This document shows positions 9,045 through 16,522 of a DNA stretch of 64,000 bases, one piece after another. Position numbers and translations under genes: made by a program. Origin of the DNA: Lepagella muris (GTDB lineage: Bacteria > Bacteroidota > Bacteroidia > Bacteroidales > Muribaculaceae); contig NZ_SRYB01000013.1 of NCBI RefSeq assembly GCF_004793975.1, positions 55,286 through 119,285 on the forward strand. The letters are read 5' to 3'. The notes beneath the pieces were generated by a model. That model was not told the origin of the DNA, did no database searches, and worked only from the letters and a program-made list of their open reading frames with translations. Every line of letters begins with the position of its first letter. Position 1 is the first letter of the stretch.

Positions 9045-11333
9045 TCAGAAAATATAGGTGTATGAGACAGAAGGTATGACAGGAATGAAACTCAAGGTCT
9101 TGAAAGCGCGGTGCCATCCGGACGGACGGTCTATCACATTATTCTCGTTGTCCTTCTTTATGGTTATCGCGTTCATACGGCAATAGGCGTTGTAGAGACT
9201 GAAATTCCAGATTCCGGAATTCCCGTTCTTATAAGTCTTGTGAATGCTCATGCCGAGGTCAAGACGGTGATAGGCGGGCATGCGGACATTGTTTCTTGAG
9301 GGATAATAATCTATGCCGTCGATTTCATTGCCATAACCCGGAGGTCCAACCGTAGGAGCATCCGGGAACTGACTGCCGGGGATGTCATAGTTATACATGG
9401 AGAGAGTGAGCCTGTTGCCTGTCATGTATGTCCAGCCGGCATTGAACTCTATACGGTCGTTGAGCTTGTAGTTTGCATTTATGTTTATCTTATGCCGGTT
9501 GTCGAATTTCGTCGGGAACTTCATTCCCTGATTCAACTCGTCAAACTTACGCCAGTTCCACATGAGTCCGTATCCTATGGATCCGGTGAACTTGCCCGCT
9601 TCTTTTGTGAGACTGAAATCCACGCCGTAGGACCATCCTTTTCCGGAGGTGAGTTTCTCCTCCCATGTGAGTCCAGGATTAAGCACCGACACGCCTTCAC
9701 GGTATTCGAGCAGATTCCTCATATCCTTGTACCATCCTTCCACCGAAAAGTACATGCTGTGTGGAAGATTGCCGTATAATCCGATGGAATACTGGTCGCT
9801 CCGCAGAGGCTTGAAGGTGGCGATAACTGGTTGCCACAGGTCTGTCGGAAGATTTATGTAATTGTTCGATACCTGCTGAACATACTGGCTCATTCTCGCA
9901 TAGCTTGCCTTGACGCTGAAATCCTTGCCCAACGCAACCTTCACCGAAGCGCGTGGCTCCAATGCCGTAAATGTCTTTGACTGTATGTTATAGGCAGAGA
10001 ACCTTAACCCTAAATTGAGTGCCACAATATCATGGAAATTTAAAGTGTTGTCGGTATACGCCGAATATTCATTGGCTTTGGCATGCGGACTGTCGTTGCC
10101 GTCGGTTGAACCTTTGCCGTCGGAGAAGAACTCGTTGCGCAACCCCTCGGGAAGATAGTCGTGCCGCACGTATTCCACACCTGCCCTTGTCCGGAATACC
10201 TTGCTGAAATCTGCAATATAGTTCGCCCTCGCACCTAAATCAGCGATACTGTTTTCTGTCCGGCTTTTGTTGTAGCCGTATGTGTCCGGCTCGTCCATGT
10301 CGGTCTGGTATTCCCTCTCCTGTCGGTATGTGGAACTGTATCTTGAAAAATAGACCGAGGCATTGATAGTGCCGGGACCGATATGATAATCGAATGCTCC
10401 CAATATGCCCCAATTGCCCCAGGACAGGCGGTTGACATCCTCGTCAAAGAAGCGCGTGTCAGATTGCGTGTCATCCGGTATAGGTTTGCCGTCGGGACCA
10501 ACGATGAAACTTTCATTTTCACCTTCGAATTCGCGGAGTCCAATTTTTAGATGGTCATGTCCGTAATATCCAACTATATATGCCGAGGCATTATAATTGA
10601 ATTTATGGTCAATCCGCACGTTGAAGTCGGTGAAATCATATCCGGCAATGTGTTTCTTACCCTTTTTCTTCTCCACAGCGTTCATTATGGCCAATGTAGG
10701 GATAGAGATGACATCTATCCACGAGCGTCGGATGCCGACTGTGAATGCCGTCTTGTCTTTTATGACCGGTCCGGTGATAAAGGCATTTGCACTCAACAGC
10801 CCCAAAGTAAAACGACCATGAAATTTCTCGAAGTCGGAACGCTTCATCGCGACATCCGTGATCGAGGATATCCTGCCGCCATAACGCGACGGGAAAGCCG
10901 CCTTGTAGAAATCAACCCGGCTGACAGTCGGTACATTGAACGATGAGAATATACCTCCGAGATGGCTTACGTGATAGAGCGGCAGACCTTGATAAAGGAA
11001 AAGGTTCTGATCGTTGTCGCCACCCCTGACGAACAATCCTGTAAAGCCCTCCACACCTTGAGATACGCCAGGCAGAGTCTGTAGGGTTTTCACTATGTCT
11101 GGCTCGCCGAACATAACGGGAAGATTGGTGATCATCTTGTTGCTGAGTGAGACACGACCCATTTCCGCAGCTTTCAGATTACGGTCCGCGCCGTAGCCTC
11201 TCACCTCGACTTCTTTCAACTGATGTACGGCTCCGAGAGTATCCGCCGCTATGGAATCAGTCTGCGCAAACGAGGAAATGCCGCTTGACAACACAAGCGA
11301 CATTGCAATGGCATATTTGCAAATATCATTCAT
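9045..11333 (-). CDS. TonB-dependent outer membrane receptor
   Basis: 762 residues. After the signal peptide (cleavage near SSFAQ) there is a TonB-box-like segment (LKEVEVRGYG), then a plug domain with NLPVMFGEPDIVKTLQTLPG and FVRGGDNDQNLFLYQGLPLY, then a ~22-strand barrel ending in IPSVSYTYIF. It lacks the N-terminal carboxypeptidase-regulatory domain seen in SusC proteins, and its partner is a DUF4249 protein rather than SusD, so a nutrient other than a complex glycan is plausible. It starts in a 4-bp ATGA overlap with the upstream lipoprotein gene and ends 2 bp before the DUF4249 gene, so translation of the operon is coupled. The substrate cannot be read from the sequence. Confidence 0.92.
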   Translation of the reverse strand: MNDICKYAIAMSLVLSSGISSFAQTDSIAADTLGAVHQLKEVEVRGYGADRNLKAAEMGRVSLSNKMITNLPVMFGEPDIVKTLQTLPGVSQGVEGFTGLFVRGGDNDQNLFLYQGLPLYHVSHLGGIFSSFNVPTVSRVDFYKAAFPSRYGGRISSITDVAMKRSDFEKFHGRFTLGLLSANAFITGPVIKDKTAFTVGIRRSWIDVISIPTLAIMNAVEKKKGKKHIAGYDFTDFNVRIDHKFNYNASAYIVGYYGHDHLKIGLREFEGENESFIVGPDGKPIPDDTQSDTRFFDEDVNRLSWGNWGILGAFDYHIGPGTINASVYFSRYSSTYRQEREYQTDMDEPDTYGYNKSRTENSIADLGARANYIADFSKVFRTRAGVEYVRHDYLPEGLRNEFFSDGKGSTDGNDSPHAKANEYSAYTDNTLNFHDIVALNLGLRFSAYNIQSKTFTALEPRASVKVALGKDFSVKASYARMSQYVQQVSNNYINLPTDLWQPVIATFKPLRSDQYSIGLYGNLPHSMYFSVEGWYKDMRNLLEYREGVSVLNPGLTWEEKLTSGKGWSYGVDFSLTKEAGKFTGSIGYGLMWNWRKFDELNQGMKFPTKFDNRHKININANYKLNDRIEFNAGWTYMTGNRLTLSMYNYDIPGSQFPDAPTVGPPGYGNEIDGIDYYPSRNNVRMPAYHRLDLGMSIHKTYKNGNSGIWNFSLYNAYCRMNAITIKKDNENNVIDRPSGWHRAFKTLSFIPVIPSVSYTYIF

Positions 11334-11794
11334 TGTTTAGCAAAACGTAGGATCAAACCTTGGTTGGCATGATGAAGAAGAGGATCACCTGTGAACTCGG
11401 CATCATATTTGTATTCCACTCCTTTGATGTCAGTATCTCCCTTGAATCCCATGAGATCAGAGACAGTAGTAAACGAGGATGATTCTTTGGACGTGGGGAA
11501 TCCATCAATCGTGACAATTGTGGTATAGGTCGGGTTAGAAGGATGCACGAACTGATCCGGATCTTTGTCCGGGCTCAGATTGGCATCCAACAGTTTGGAC
11601 GATAGGGTGACCGAACGCACAGACGTCACATTCTTACCATCAAGTGTGACCGTCAGTTGACTCCCTGAATACACTCCGTCCCGGTAGCTGAAAGACTCAG
11701 TTACAGAATCAGGCTCATTGTGACAACTTGGAAATATTAGAAAAAGTATTCCTAGAAGGACAATAGACTGCGAAATAGAAAAAAATTTTTTCAT
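11330..11794 (-). CDS. Small lipoprotein, first gene of the TonB receptor operon
   Basis: 154 residues with a lipoprotein signal (lipobox FPSC, C24, then HNEPDS). The mature part is beta-rich (YRDGVYSGSQLTVTLDG) and reminds me of the calycin-like lipoproteins of Bacteroidales, but I cannot assign a family with confidence. Its stop overlaps the receptor start by 4 bp (ATGA), so the two are translationally coupled. Being lead gene of the operon and surface- or periplasm-anchored, it may bind the same ligand as the receptor. An inverted repeat TATGTTA / TAACATA (11810-11816 and 11825-11831) lies 16 bp upstream and could be an operator. Confidence 0.7.
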   Translation of the reverse strand: MKKFFSISQSIVLLGILFLIFPSCHNEPDSVTESFSYRDGVYSGSQLTVTLDGKNVTSVRSVTLSSKLLDANLSPDKDPDQFVHPSNPTYTTIVTIDGFPTSKESSSFTTVSDLMGFKGDTDIKGVEYKYDAEFTGDPLLHHANQGLILRFAKQ

Positions 11795-11809
11795 TGGTTA
11801 TGCTTTTGA

Positions 11810-11831
11810 TATGTTACATTAATATAACATA
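11810..11831. promoter_or_regulatory. Inverted repeat upstream of the TonB receptor operon
   Basis: 7-bp arms TATGTTA and TAACATA separated by 8 bp, just upstream of the first gene of the operon. The half-site core ATAACAT also occurs twice in the palindrome cluster at 964-1022. In A+T-rich sequence this could be chance. Confidence 0.3.
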
Positions 11832-11969
11832 ATAACTAGCTAAATTGTATTTTTTTACAACTACTTAACAATCGTGTATGTATTTTGTTCAGAGAATCAT
11901 CCTTATTGGGTAATATAAAATTCCTGAAGCTTGCTTTAAAAACAGTGGCTTGAACATGCTTCTTATTAA

Positions 11970-11985
11970 CACGAGTTCGGGATAA
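11970..11985 (+). repeat. Left terminal inverted repeat of the IS982-type element
   Basis: CACGAGTTCGGGATAA; the reverse complement of 13103-13118 with one mismatch. A further TCCTCA match follows a short divergent spacer on both sides. Confidence 0.8.
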
Positions 11986-12074
11986 AAAATCCTCATCAGA
12001 TTGCCAATATACAGGCATAACATATCGGGCAGCCTTACACGACTGCCTGATTGTTTTTATATGATTATGATGCT

Positions 12075-12994
12075 TTATTGCCAGATTGCGAGTTGACCGT
12101 CAGATGGGTCAACCTCAAAGTCAAAATTGACTTCCGGTTTGACAGCGAAAAAGCAGTATGCGCCCATCGCAGCAAGCAGATTCATCAGGAAGTTGAGGAT
12201 GTTGCGATGCCGGGTATGCACAAGCCGGGCAACATTCTTGAGCATATCGTTAATGGACTCGATTATACTCCTTTTGCGCAGCATGATTTTGTCATATAGA
12301 GGCATCAGCCGCTGCTTCATATTTGAACGGAGACCGGTCACTATATGGATGCCATCGTCGAATAGCTTTCCGAAAAGAGATTGGGAGATATATCCTTTGT
12401 CAGCATACAGTTTGCCGAAAAACTTGTCTGTAAGTACATCAAACACAGCTTCGTTGCGGTCATCCACGTTTGCCTTGGTCAGAACGAAGTTGACAATCTC
12501 GCCATTTTCGTTACATAGCAGATGCAACTTGAAGCCGACATACCACCCCATCGTGCTTTTCCCTTTTTCGGCTATACCTTGAAGATCTTCATGTTGAACT
12601 GGCGCTTGTTGTGGATGACAGGGATACATGTGCTGTCCACAAAACTTATGCCCGAACATTCTCCGAAACATGCGAGTCTAAGGAACATGGTCAGTGCCAC
12701 AAAGCAGCGGGGCATGACTTCCACAAAGCGGTTATAAGAGAATGTTTGTGGGAAAAGATCCCGCCAATGCCGGCAGACGCATCAGAGATAGTAATGTTTG
12801 AAATTGCGGTAGCTGTTGAAGTGAAAACAGATCAGGATTGTGATGACTTCCGAATCGGACATCATGCACTTACGCTTACGTTTTGGAGTGTCTTTTGAGG
12901 CGGGTAGGGCGTTTTTTGACATCTCAACTTCAAATTCTTTGCAGAAATCGTCTGCAATACAAAAAAATTCACTAACTTTATCCTTGGTAATCAT
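12075..12994 (-). pseudogene. IS982-family transposase, disrupted
   Basis: The N-terminal part (12994 down to 12785) has the family start, SEFFCIADDFCKEFEVEM, then MSDSEVITILICFHF and YRNFKHYYL. An in-frame TGA at 12782-12784 interrupts it, but the same frame continues as CRHWRDLFPQTFSYNRFVE and ECSGISFVDST to about 12580. There one base appears lost in the AAGGTATA segment, and the rest continues in another frame as KGKSTMGWYVGFKLHLLCN, NVDDRNEAVFDV and the C-terminal RSIIESINDMLKN. The catalytic DDE-fold parts are all recognisable, so the decay is recent: one nonsense change and one -1 frameshift. Without read-through it cannot make an active enzyme. Confidence 0.85.
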
Positions 12995-13102
12995 GATATA
13001 TGGTTTATTGTTTTAGTATCTCTAAATTATTAAATATCAATGATATTGCCAAACGAAACGGCAACTTTTTCAAGCTGCCGTTTCAATTTTTTGAGGACTT
13101 CC

Positions 13103-13118
13103 TTATCCCGAACTCGCG
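13103..13118 (-). repeat. Right terminal inverted repeat of the IS982-type element
   Basis: TTATCCCGAACTCGCG, the inverted partner of 11970-11985. It is immediately followed by TTATTA, the presumed target duplication. Confidence 0.8.
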
Positions 13119-13156
13119 TTATTAGGTCTTTGGAAAGAGGTGCGAAAATACATTCG

Positions 13157-13342
13157 TCAATCAGGAATGCCATCTAAAAAGTAACCATTTTGTCTTGAAC
13201 GTTCCAGAACTTTACGAACTCTTTCTTTAGCCTTAGGGTCATACTGCACCCCACGCTGTTTTGCGGCTTCTGTCGCTAAACGATTAAAACGTTCGGCGGC
13301 TTCCCCTGTCAGCACAGGAATAACTATCTGAGGTAATGCCAT
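13157..13342 (-). CDS. Small conserved-type hypothetical protein (antitoxin-like)
   Basis: 61 residues: MALPQIVIPVLTGEAAERFN at the start, then a basic helical tail (KERVRKVLERSRQN). The IPVLxGxAAxRF opening is one I associate with small Bacteroidetes proteins placed next to an acetyltransferase or other toxin-like partner, but that is recollection, not something shown here. No partner is visible: the IS982 element is inserted 33 bp beyond its stop codon, where a downstream gene would be expected. It could therefore be the surviving half of a broken two-gene module. The protein is not interrupted and has a complete start and stop. Confidence 0.5.
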   Translation of the reverse strand: MALPQIVIPVLTGEAAERFNRLATEAAKQRGVQYDPKAKERVRKVLERSRQNGYFLDGIPD

Positions 13343-13365
13343 AACGGTAAATGTTAATTGGTTGA

Positions 13366-13392
13366 TATAAAAACGGATTTATAAATCCGTTT
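13366..13392 (-). terminator. Terminator of the BlaI/GLPGLI operon
   Basis: A perfect 22-bp palindrome (AAACGGATTTA / TAAATCCGTTT, 13371-13392), followed on the minus strand by TTTTTATAT. It sits directly after the truncated GLPGLI gene. Confidence 0.7.
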
Positions 13393-13403
13393 GTTGTATT
13401 TGT

Positions 13404-13592
13404 TTAGAACTTGTGTATGATTTTATAGAATTTCGATACACCATTCCCTGCGAGAAGAATGAAATCCTGATGTTTCTCAATTCCTCTCGGATCAAAGAAA
13501 TTATATTTATAGCCCACTTTCAATTGGGGATTCTGCGCCATCGCTGCAAACACAACAGCAAATAGCATTATTACTAAATTTAACTTTTTCAT
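13404..13592 (-). pseudogene. Truncated GLPGLI family gene (N-terminal fragment)
   Basis: 62 codons: a signal peptide (MKKLNLVIMLFAVVFAAMAQ) and ~40 mature residues that align with the start of the next two GLPGLI proteins (VGYKYNFFDPRGIEKHQDF and ILLAGNGVSKFY), then a short unrelated tail and stop. A full GLPGLI protein here is ~265-280 residues, so about three quarters of the gene, including the namesake motif, is missing. Its leader is identical over 43 bp to that of the neighbouring GLPGLI gene, which points to tandem duplication followed by deletion. It could still be translated and exported as a short peptide. Confidence 0.75.
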
Positions 13593-13622
13593 TTTCTTAG
13601 AGATATTGAGATTGACAGCTTG
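13580..13622. repeat. 43-bp direct repeat, copy 1 (GLPGLI leader)
   Basis: Identical to 14540-14582, offset by exactly 960 bp. It covers the first codons and the upstream leader (contains GAGATATTGAGATTGACAGC). Confidence 0.95.
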
Positions 13623-13748
13623 TTTATAGGGCTACATAACTGAAAACGACAGAGGAAACATCCGGAAAGACGAGCGAAATTTAACAAGTTATTTTTTGAA
13701 GATTACTTAAAATAGGATTTATACTTTTATATTTACTCAATCAGCGAC

Positions 13749-14552
13749 TTATCTGTAATCTGTTTCAAGGAAGTCAAGGGTTTTGTCAAACTTTATACCA
13801 TCCTTAACGGTTATGCCAATACCTAAAGCTGTTGATAATCCTGCTTCCGGATTATCTTCAAACTTACGGAGAACTTTTAGCATAGTCATGCGGTCTGTTT
13901 TTTCGTAATTGTTTTCGTTCAAGACCGGTGTAATTTGTCGAGGAGTCATCTGCACTCCGGTTGCGCTGAAAACGTGTTGACCTGAATTTTCCGATGCTTC
14001 AAGAATCAACCCCGGCAGTCCAGATAATTTCCATGGACCATCCTGTATTGGAATTTCGGGAGAGAACCATGCTGTCCAATGGCGACCTCGCCAATCACAG
14101 GTAGCCATTGTACATTCGTATCCGAGAATATTTTTTGTTGAGTCGCTGATTTCCCAATTTTGTATACCATAAGGTTCTGTGAATCTGAACATCATGACAT
14201 TTATGCCATCATAGACATCAGTTTCTCCTCTTTCTTTCGACTTGAAAATGTACATTGGTACTCTTCTCTGCGGCACACTTTTCATATTTCCGGAAGTGAA
14301 TGCAGCCATCTTCATCTGATTGTAAATCTCTTTACCATCAGGTGTATATTCAAGAGAATCCACATATTCAGTTTCGGGATTGAAGAATTTTGAAGATACA
14401 GCATTGGCAAGCAGTATCATCTGATGGTTCTGCTCTTTGCCGGTTCGGTGAAAGTGCTTATAATTATAGCTGACTTCAATGTCAGCCTGTTCCTGAGCCA
14501 CGGTGGTTATCACCGCGAAACAGATTGTAGTGAGGATTATTAACTTTTTCAT
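13749..14552 (-). CDS. GLPGLI family secreted protein
   Basis: 267 residues from ATG 14552, chosen because it gives a clean signal peptide (MKKLIILTTICFAVITTVAQ); a frame extension to 14609 adds an unlikely N-terminus. The family motif appears as SGLPGLILEASENSGQHVF, preceded by the conserved WEISDSTKNILGYECTMAT and WTAWFSPEIPIQDGPWKL blocks. GLPGLI proteins are periplasmic or secreted proteins of unknown function that in Bacteroidetes commonly accompany BlaI and BlaR1/M56 regulators. Here it is the fourth gene of such an operon. Its leader shares a 43-bp identical block with the truncated copy downstream. Confidence 0.88.
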   Translation of the reverse strand: MKKLIILTTICFAVITTVAQEQADIEVSYNYKHFHRTGKEQNHQMILLANAVSSKFFNPETEYVDSLEYTPDGKEIYNQMKMAAFTSGNMKSVPQRRVPMYIFKSKERGETDVYDGINVMMFRFTEPYGIQNWEISDSTKNILGYECTMATCDWRGRHWTAWFSPEIPIQDGPWKLSGLPGLILEASENSGQHVFSATGVQMTPRQITPVLNENNYEKTDRMTMLKVLRKFEDNPEAGLSTALGIGITVKDGIKFDKTLDFLETDYR

Positions 14553-14582
14553 TTTCTTAGAGATATTGAGATTGACAGCTTG
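14540..14582. repeat. 43-bp direct repeat, copy 2 (GLPGLI leader)
   Basis: Identical to 13580-13622. The two coding sequences diverge right after the first four codons, so the leader has either been duplicated recently or is under constraint. Confidence 0.95.
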
Positions 14583-14645
14583 CGTCCGCGTAACCAATCT
14601 AATTGTCACACTTGATTGTGATTGCCGGTTTCATTTTTCTGTATA

Positions 14646-15491
14646 TTATTTGTAGTCGGTTTCTATATAGTCCACCACTTCAGCCGGAAGGTAATCCTTG
14701 TATTCTATCCCTTGGAAAACTATCACGTTGCTTCCTGCGGATTTTATATTGCGCGAAGGGTTGTCAAGACATTCCCGGCGCAATCTCCAGAAATCCCGTC
14801 GGTCTATTGCTTCCCAATTATCTTTGCCGTAAATATCCTTTACCGGCTTAGAAGTCTGCCGGATGCCGTCTGCCTCGAAAGTATATTGTCCCCCTTCACA
14901 TTCAGCCGCAAGGATAATGCCGGGAAGTCCCGCAAGTTTCCAAGGTCCGTCCTGCACAGGTATCTCCGTGGCGAACCAAGCAGTCCAATTCCTTCCCCGA
15001 AAATCAGTGGTAGCCATCTGGCAATCATATCCCAGGATATTCCTGACCGAATCTTCTATTTCCCAATTTATCTTAGGAATAGATTCCACGATATGAAACC
15101 TTGTGGCACTCGCCACATCATAAGTGTGAAGCTGCCCCTTCTTAGAGAACTTAGTGATATAGAAAGAGCCGTCCACCCTCGGAATGTCTTTCTGTCTACC
15201 TGATTCCCAACATTCACGTTTGAATGTGTTGAAGGCCTCGAAACCCTCGGGTGTTGATTCAATCGAGTCAATCATTTCGGTACGTGGCGAATAGAATTTT
15301 GAATTATACCCGTCAGTGATGAGTATATAATCATTTGTCACATCCGCGACGGCACTTCTCATAGTTTGGACCGGATGTGAATATTTATAGCTTACCTCAA
15401 TTTGTTGTCCAACTACCGCTGTGGTAATTCCTTGCGCTACGGAAGCCAAAATTGCGGTGGAAAATAAGGTCAGAGATAATAAGCGTTTCAT
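14646..15491 (-). CDS. GLPGLI family secreted protein
   Basis: 281 residues from ATG 15491 (MKRLLSLTLFSTAILASVAQ signal peptide); an in-frame ATG five codons earlier is less likely because it would precede the signal sequence. The namesake motif reads AGLPGIILAAECEGGQYTF, with WEIEDSVRNILGYDCQMATT and WTAWFATEIPVQDGPWKL before it. It is about half identical by eye to the next GLPGLI gene, so these are diverged paralogues. It follows the M56 remnant by 42 bp and is probably co-transcribed with blaI. Function unknown; the operon position suggests an envelope or stress output. Confidence 0.88.
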   Translation of the reverse strand: MKRLLSLTLFSTAILASVAQGITTAVVGQQIEVSYKYSHPVQTMRSAVADVTNDYILITDGYNSKFYSPRTEMIDSIESTPEGFEAFNTFKRECWESGRQKDIPRVDGSFYITKFSKKGQLHTYDVASATRFHIVESIPKINWEIEDSVRNILGYDCQMATTDFRGRNWTAWFATEIPVQDGPWKLAGLPGIILAAECEGGQYTFEADGIRQTSKPVKDIYGKDNWEAIDRRDFWRLRRECLDNPSRNIKSAGSNVIVFQGIEYKDYLPAEVVDYIETDYK

Positions 15492-15533
15492 ATTAATTGG
15501 ATTCATGATTCATTTGGAGTCAATTGTTTACGA

Positions 15534-15776
15534 TTACTTGGGTTCCACGTGGATTGTGGCTTTGCCATTACCGCTTTTATCAATGGTTATGGTCTTAATC
15601 GCATCTGTCTTGATGTTGTTTATCTCCTCATGCGAGACAGGTATGCCATCAACTGTGAATACAAGCCGATTTAGAGACAGCTGCTTCCGGTTTGCAAGAG
15701 CCAACCTGTATGCTGTCCACATCACAATCAACGGGATCGACACTCCTAAAGTGTATTGGAAAAGAGAGGTTATCAT
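15534..15776 (-). pseudogene. M56/BlaR1-type gene reduced to its two ends
   Basis: 80 codons. The first ~40 (MITSLFQYTLGVSIPLIVMW, then TAYRLALANRKQLSLNRLVF) are the typical N-terminus of a Bacteroidetes BlaR1/M56 membrane peptidase, including transmembrane segment 1. The last ~40 (TVDGIPVSHEEINNIKTDAI, then KTITIDKSGNGKATIHVEPK) look like the extracytoplasmic C-terminal tail of such proteins. The whole middle, including the remaining membrane segments and the HExxH zinc motif, is absent, yet the frame is intact across the junction. The start overlaps the blaI stop by 4 bp (ATGA), the normal blaI-blaR coupling. The product may be a single-span membrane peptide without protease activity; or the gene may simply be dead. 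Confidence 0.7.
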
Positions 15777-16174
15777 TTTCCGGCTCCTTTTTTGTTATTC
15801 TCAATTTTCTTGTTATTCTCAATCATTTTGAGAAGGGAGCGTAACTCTTCATCATCAAGATGGTCCTCCACAAGATTGGATGCCAATGAAAAGGCACTTC
15901 CGAAGAAACGTTGCACAATCTTGCTGAGAACGCCACGACGATAGTCCGACTTGGAACAGGTGGCGAAATAGTTGAATCCGCCATATCGTCCCGGTTCGTG
16001 CCCTACATAGCCTTTGTGTTCGAGAGAGCGCACAAAAGTAGATAGAGTATTAACATGAGGTTTTGGTTCGGAGAAGTGAGCCAGTAATTCTTTCACCGCA
16101 CAAGGTCCGTACTCCCATAGCAAGGTCAACGTTTCCTCCTCCTTGTCGGTTAGTTTTTCGAGTTCTTTTTTCAT
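15773..16174 (-). CDS. BlaI/MecI/CopY family transcriptional repressor
   Basis: 133 residues from ATG 16174, preferred over 16198 because the family begins MKKELEKLTDKEEETLTLLW and because the promoter box would otherwise overlap codons. The winged helix spans residues ~5-75 (GPCAVKELLAHF, HVNTLSTFVRSLEHKGYVGH); the C-terminal part is the dimerisation and cleavage region. The extreme C-terminus holds a duplicated 6-residue unit (IENNKK twice). BlaI repressors are normally released by M56-mediated proteolysis, but the M56 partner next door has lost its catalytic part, so derepression must use another route or not occur. First gene of the operon with the GLPGLI proteins. Confidence 0.9.
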   Translation of the reverse strand: MKKELEKLTDKEEETLTLLWEYGPCAVKELLAHFSEPKPHVNTLSTFVRSLEHKGYVGHEPGRYGGFNYFATCSKSDYRRGVLSKIVQRFFGSAFSLASNLVEDHLDDEELRSLLKMIENNKKIENNKKGAGK

Positions 16175-16195
16175 ATAAACGAGATTTGTCGTTGG

Positions 16196-16203
16196 CAAAG
16201 TTA
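16196..16203 (-). promoter_or_regulatory. Promoter -7 box of the blaI operon
   Basis: TAACTTTG on the minus strand, an exact TAnnTTTG match, 21 bp upstream of the blaI ATG. The initiation site would fall near 16190. Confidence 0.6.
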
Positions 16204-16522
16204 AAAAGAATTTATTATCCTTCCAAATTTTAAACGAGAAATATCGTCAAAAACGGGAATTCTTTTTGACCGGTTGAGGTAAAAACGTGAGAGGAATCTT
16301 CTCTTTTTTTGCTTTTTAGTTGGTCGAAATCGCTTCTGCTTATTTTGTTGAAAATATTTGAAAACATAAGGAGATGTAGGATTGTTTAGATTGTAAAGGT
16401 TTGGCATTAATGATTTGTGCTTTATCTGCGAATGTATTATTGTAATTCGTACATTTTAATTCACAAATCGGGATTCGCACATTGGGATATTGTGTGAATT
16501 TATAAATATCTTATTACTCAAA
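16204..16522. promoter_or_regulatory. Intergenic region before glpA with nested inverted repeats
   Basis: Divergent spacer between blaI and glpA. Near glpA there is an 8-bp perfect inverted repeat AATTCACA (16458-16465) / TGTGAATT (16493-16500), and inside it a second pair ATTCGCAC (16473-16480) / GTGTGAAT (16492-16499). Both use a TGTG-type half-site, which would suit a Crp/FNR-like or GlpR-like regulator of the glycerol operon; this is inference. No clear TAnnTTTG box is visible for glpA; nothing else is evident in the segment. Confidence 0.4.

Larger units (their letters stand above)
11969..13118 (-). mobile_element. IS982-family insertion sequence, decayed
   Basis: About 1150 bp bounded by terminal inverted repeats sharing CGAGTTCGGGATAA (left 11972-11985, right 13103-13116). 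A 6-bp direct repeat TTATTA flanks the element (11963-11968 and 13119-13124), consistent with a target-site duplication, though left and right termini differ by about one base in my reading. The single transposase gene is on the minus strand and is broken by an internal stop and a frameshift, so the copy should not transpose on its own. The region is otherwise empty of genes. Confidence 0.85.

Noticed and set aside
11836..12018. A 60-codon minus-strand frame over the left end of the IS982 element.
   Set aside because: It starts inside the insertion sequence and runs through the terminal repeat into the flank, with no recognisable protein. Joining the flanks across the target duplication gives a longer frame, but without family resemblance.
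13580..14582. The 43-bp direct repeat as insertion-sequence ends.
   Set aside because: The repeat covers start codons and leaders of homologous genes in the same orientation, so gene duplication explains it better.
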